Part shown: positions 6,037-7,783 of the stretch, in pieces | Position numbering within the stretch: position 1 is the first letter of the stretch | Layout of the letters: every line of letters starts with the position of its first letter | Notes under the pieces: model-generated | Told to the model about the DNA's origin: nothing | The model's database searches: none | Seen by the model: the letters and a program-made list of their open reading frames with translations, nothing else | Assembly (NCBI GenBank): GCA_020354105.1 | Contig: CP070642.1 | Span: 129,213-136,995 of the forward strand | Source: Chloroflexota bacterium | GTDB lineage: Bacteria > Chloroflexota > Dehalococcoidia > GIF9 > UBA5629 | DNA: 7,783 nt | Reading direction: 5' to 3' | Program-made: the position numbers and the translations under genes

Positions 6037-6411
6037 ATGAGTTTAGGCGAATATTTCGACAATGCTCAAGGTCACGGTGTCCTGGCTACGGCGGACGCTG
6101 ATGGTAAAGTGAATGCTGCCATGTATGCCCGTCCCTATTTTGTTGATGAGAAGACGGCGTTATTTATCATGGCAGAGCGGCTAACCCATGAAAATATCAA
6201 GTCCAATCCCTGGGCTACGTATCTCTTTATTGAATCCGGGCAGGGATATAAGGGTAAACGTTTATACCTTAAGAAATTGAAAGAAGAGCGAAATAATGAG
6301 CTCATCAGCAAAATATGCCGCAAATGTGACTATTCGCATTATGATGTGGGCAACAGGTATATTGTATATTTCAATGTCGAGAAAGTCCTGCCATTGGTCG
6401 GAGACAAGTAG
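6037..6411 (+). CDS. Pyridoxamine 5'-phosphate oxidase-like FMN split-barrel protein
   Basis: The 124-residue product resembles the small pyridoxamine-phosphate-oxidase-like (split beta-barrel) proteins that bind FMN or a related flavin; the actual substrate is not predictable. The pattern is typical: a short N-terminal helix, then GVLATADADGKVNAAMYARPYFVDEK (about residues 14-39), a strand LFIMAE, then RLTHENIKSNPWATYLFIE (48-66), the region where these proteins keep basic residues near the flavin phosphate. The C-terminal half (GYKGKRLYLKK, then YIVYFNVEKVLPLVG) completes the barrel. C94 and C97 form a CxxC (CRKC) that I cannot link to a known site. It sits alone between the ribosomal operon and a membrane protein gene and is not a true PdxH, which is much longer. 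Family-level confidence is good; function is unknown. Confidence 0.8.
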   Translation: MSLGEYFDNAQGHGVLATADADGKVNAAMYARPYFVDEKTALFIMAERLTHENIKSNPWATYLFIESGQGYKGKRLYLKKLKEERNNELISKICRKCDYSHYDVGNRYIVYFNVEKVLPLVGDK

Positions 6412-6431
6412 CTGGCTGAAAGTCAATGCAG

Positions 6432-6437
6432 TATAAT
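6432..6437 (+). promoter_or_regulatory. Possible -10 box before the membrane-protein gene
   Basis: A perfect TATAAT lies 44 bases upstream of ATG 6482, far enough to give a leader of about 38 bases containing the ribosome-binding site. No convincing -35 hexamer is found 16-18 bases upstream and there is no TGn extension, so this is tentative. Confidence 0.35.
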
Positions 6438-6468
6438 GATAAATGGATAAGAACTGATTAGCTGAGCA

Positions 6469-6477
6469 GGGAGGTGA
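6469..6477 (+). promoter_or_regulatory. Strong ribosome-binding site for the gene at 6482
   Basis: GGGAGGTGA, complementary to the 16S rRNA tail over nearly its whole length, lies four bases before ATG 6482. It supports this start and shows the gene is translated on its own. Confidence 0.85.
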
Positions 6478-6481
6478 TTTA

Positions 6482-7018
6482 ATGGGAACGCAACAGATAA
6501 TTCTTCTGGTTATCAACATTCTCGGCGGGGCTGCCGTCATCGGTAGCTATAGTTTCGGGCTCAACGCCCAGGCTGGTGGGGCAGATGTGCTCTGGGGTGG
6601 TGTACCGGCCCACATCAGGCCGGTATACGGTGTCTCTATGATTCTGTCAGCCCTTGGCTATTTCGCCTTTATCTATTTCATTTTCTTCCGCCTTGTGCCC
6701 GGTGAAGTCTCAATTGCCGGGCGGTTCGGTTTCAGCCTGTTTTACGCCATATTCCTGCTCATTCTGGTACCATCGGCCCTCTGGATGCCGCTTACCAACA
6801 TGTATGTAGCTAATCCCGGCACAGGCATTTGGATTGCAGTGCGTACTGTGCTGGCGCTGGTAGGCATCGGTTCCATAGCTCTGGTATGGGCATTGCTCAG
6901 CTTGCAGACCAAGGTGCCGGGTATTGCCTACTGGCTGGCAGTAGCCGGTAGCGCTTACTTCGCTTTCCATACCGCTATTCTGGACGCCATCGTCTGGGCG
7001 GCACTTTTTAAATCGTAG
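6482..7018 (+). CDS. Hypothetical integral membrane protein, five predicted helices
   Basis: I do not recognise the family. The 178-residue product is very hydrophobic, with five probable transmembrane segments judged by eye at about residues 5-25, 49-71, 82-104, 115-140 and 146-175. The loop between helices 1 and 2 (about 26-48) is short and polar (GLNAQAGGADVLWGG, then AHIRPVYG). Helix 3 ends in a Pro/Trp-rich stretch, VPSALWMPLTNMYV (96-109), followed by NPGTG. Five helices with conserved-looking Trp and Pro recall TspO/MBR-type proteins in outline only; the typical TspO motifs are not clearly present, so I do not call it that. There is no signal peptide distinct from helix 1 and no soluble domain. 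It has a strong ribosome-binding site and follows the split-barrel gene by 70 bases. It converges with the - strand gene ending at 7060. Confidence 0.75.
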   Translation: MGTQQIILLVINILGGAAVIGSYSFGLNAQAGGADVLWGGVPAHIRPVYGVSMILSALGYFAFIYFIFFRLVPGEVSIAGRFGFSLFYAIFLLILVPSALWMPLTNMYVANPGTGIWIAVRTVLALVGIGSIALVWALLSLQTKVPGIAYWLAVAGSAYFAFHTAILDAIVWAALFKS

Positions 7019-7033
7019 CTGTGCCTTCTCCAT

Positions 7034-7065
7034 CTGTAATGATGCTGGCTGGCGTCAATCTACAG
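7034..7065. other. Imperfect inverted repeat between convergent genes
   Basis: CTGTA (7034-7038) can pair with TACAG (7061-7065), and GAT (7041-7043) with ATC (7058-7060), leaving a two-base bulge and a large loop. It lies between the convergent stops and overlaps the stop codon of the - strand gene. No T-run follows on either strand, so a terminator role is only a possibility. Confidence 0.2.
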
Positions 7066-7395
7066 GCTGACCATATCGCTTTCCATCATGGACTGAATGG
7101 ATTTCATCATGGTGGTGGTTTTGCCTGCTGCCAGCTTATCCGTGAGGTCGAAATATTCAAGGCAGGTGGTGCAGGCTAAAAGCTCCACCCCCTGCTCTTC
7201 AAGCCGTTTCAGGTGCTCCAGTACCTGTGAGCCCTCGCACAGCAGGCGTACGCCGGCATTCCAGAAGATTATGCTGCCCGGCTTGTCCTGGCTTTCACCG
7301 AGCAACCGCAGAAAACTAGCCATGAGCATTGAGCCCAGTTTTTCGTCGCCTCTGCCCAGCCCCTCGGATTGTACAAGAAATACCTTGTGTGTCAC
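7060..7395 (-). CDS. DsrE/YedF-like small sulfur- or selenium-related protein
   Basis: The 111-residue product resembles the DsrE-like superfamily, most closely the C-terminal domain of YedF-type proteins linked to selenium or sulfur metabolism. Family marks are the N-terminal strand VFLVQSEGLGRGDEKLG (about residues 5-21), the SIIFWNAGVRLLCEGS segment (41-56; YedF has a similar 'F-x-N-x-GV-x-L' stretch) and GVELLACTTCLEYFDLTDKL (69-88), where C75 and C78 match the Cys pair of the usual CGTCL motif. It lacks the TusA/SirA-like N-terminal domain of full YedF. The GTG start at 7395 follows GGAGGT with a five-base spacer. It lies downstream of a 2-hydroxyacyl-CoA dehydratase-family gene on the same strand, 115 bases away. 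A role in sulfur or selenium transfer is inferred from the family; the substrate is unknown. Confidence 0.8.
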   Translation of the reverse strand: MTHKVFLVQSEGLGRGDEKLGSMLMASFLRLLGESQDKPGSIIFWNAGVRLLCEGSQVLEHLKRLEEQGVELLACTTCLEYFDLTDKLAAGKTTTMMKSIQSMMESDMVSL

Positions 7396-7400
7396 ATCTA

Positions 7401-7406
7401 ACCTCC
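7401..7406 (-). promoter_or_regulatory. Ribosome-binding site for the DsrE-like gene
   Basis: On the - strand GGAGGT lies five bases before the GTG start at 7395. An ATG two bases upstream of the GTG is in a different frame and meets TGA at once, so GTG is the start. Confidence 0.85.
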
Positions 7407-7449
7407 ATATTATATTTTAGCGTGTTATCTTTCAGAGCAAAACCCCTTT

Positions 7450-7488
7450 GCCACAAGGGAGGCACCGGGAGTGCCAACCGCTTGTGGC
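7450..7488 (-). other. Long imperfect hairpin between two - strand genes
   Basis: GCCACAAG (7450-7457) pairs perfectly with CTTGTGGC (7481-7488). Inside, GG/CC adds two pairs past a bulged G7480, and GGCAC (7461-7465) pairs with GTGCC (7471-7475) around a five-base loop. It lies 22 bases past the dehydratase-family stop and 54 bases before the DsrE-like GTG on the - strand. The sequence after the stem on that strand is AAAGGGGTTTT, not a clean U-run. It may therefore be a weak terminator, an RNA-stabilising stem or a leader element. Confidence 0.6.
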
Positions 7489-7510
7489 TCAGTGGGTATA
7501 GAAAGAAACA

Positions 7511-7783
7511 TCAGCGGCGTATTATTTCCAAAAAGGCTTCAACTCTGGTTCTGAGCTGGCCTGTGTCCCCATCACTATAGTCAGTTTCAATACGCAATAA
7601 GGGAATGCCTTCTTCAGCCAGTCGTTTTTCCACCTGGACTGCTTCATTGGCATAAGTATGACAAAACTGAAGATTATAGTGTACTACGCCGTCAGCCTGG
7701 TGTTCTTTAGCCAGCTTGACAATGTCGTCGAGACGTTCTTCGTTGGGAGTAAAGCAGGCGCAGTGTATTTGCAGGTATCTTTC
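7511..7783 (-). CDS. 2-hydroxyacyl-CoA dehydratase-family protein, C-terminal 90 residues
   Basis: The frame is open to the right edge on the - strand, so only the C-terminal end is present. It resembles the iron-sulfur HgdB/BcrC/FldC-type subunits and their double-cubane relatives, which dehydrate 2-hydroxyacyl-CoAs or carry out other low-potential reductions with an ATP-dependent activator. The visible family signature is ADGVVHYNLQFCHTYANEA (about fragment residues 30-48), where the FC cysteine (C41) corresponds to a cluster ligand, then GIPLLRIETDYSDGDTGQL (59-77) and TRVEAFLEII (79-88). Two more cysteines (C8 and C10, in HCAC) near the fragment start may also be ligands. Whether it is a true dehydratase, a benzoyl-CoA-reductase-like subunit or an uncharacterised reductase cannot be told from this end. 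It points to anaerobic metabolism. Confidence 0.88.
   Translation of the reverse strand, partial: ERYLQIHCACFTPNEERLDDIVKLAKEHQADGVVHYNLQFCHTYANEAVQVEKRLAEEGIPLLRIETDYSDGDTGQLRTRVEAFLEIIRR

Noticed and set aside
7409..7414. TATAAT on the - strand before the DsrE-like gene
   Set aside because: The predicted start would fall within the GGAGGT ribosome-binding site (7401-7406), and no -35 is at the right distance; it is probably AT-rich leader.
7097..7580. + strand open frames opposite the DsrE-like and dehydratase-family genes
   Set aside because: Both are antisense shadows; the - strand proteins carry clear family motifs and a good ribosome-binding site, while the + frames do not.

Overview
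The window is the 3' half of a bacterial ribosomal-protein superoperon followed by a short accessory region. Everything from position 3 to 5911 is on the + strand in the order adk (partial) - map - infA - rpmJ - rpsM - rpsK - rpsD - rpoA - rplQ - truA - rplM - rpsI. This order, with truA between rplQ and rplM, fits Gram-positive bacteria and Chloroflexi. The zinc-ribbon forms of L36 and S4, moderate GC, frequent GTG/TTG starts, and an anaerobe-type 2-hydroxyacyl-CoA dehydratase-family gene at the right edge make an anaerobic Chloroflexi member of the Dehalococcoidia type my best guess. That assignment is inference, not proof.

Region 3-5911 encodes the translation and transcription core: adenylate kinase, methionine aminopeptidase, IF-1, six small or large subunit proteins up to the alpha subunit of RNA polymerase, L17, the tRNA pseudouridine synthase TruA, then L13 and S9. 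Genes are tightly packed. Four junctions overlap (adk/map, rpoA/rplQ, truA/rplM, rplM/rpsI), and several starts are GTG or TTG behind clear ribosome-binding sites. The widest gap in this block, between infA and rpmJ, holds a very good sigma-70-type promoter (TTGACA, 17 bp, TATTAT). It probably gives the rpmJ-to-rpsI segment its own transcription. The two most distinctive protein features are in RpoA: a histidine where the key DNA-contacting arginine of the C-terminal domain is expected, and a charged C-terminal tail encoded partly by four 9-bp tandem repeats.

Region 5912-7018 holds two + strand genes, each with its own strong ribosome-binding site: a small pyridoxamine-phosphate-oxidase-like (FMN split barrel) protein and an unrecognised five-helix membrane protein. 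Region 7060-7783 is on the - strand and converges on them. It holds a small DsrE/YedF-like protein with a CxxC motif and, upstream of it, the C-terminal end of a 2-hydroxyacyl-CoA dehydratase-family protein. The 115-bp gap between these two contains a long imperfect hairpin.

No gene-free stretch exceeds 300 bases. I saw no tRNA, rRNA, CRISPR array, insertion sequence or attachment site. Most of the window is conserved core genome. I found no convincing undescribed multi-gene system; the points worth a second look are listed as findings.
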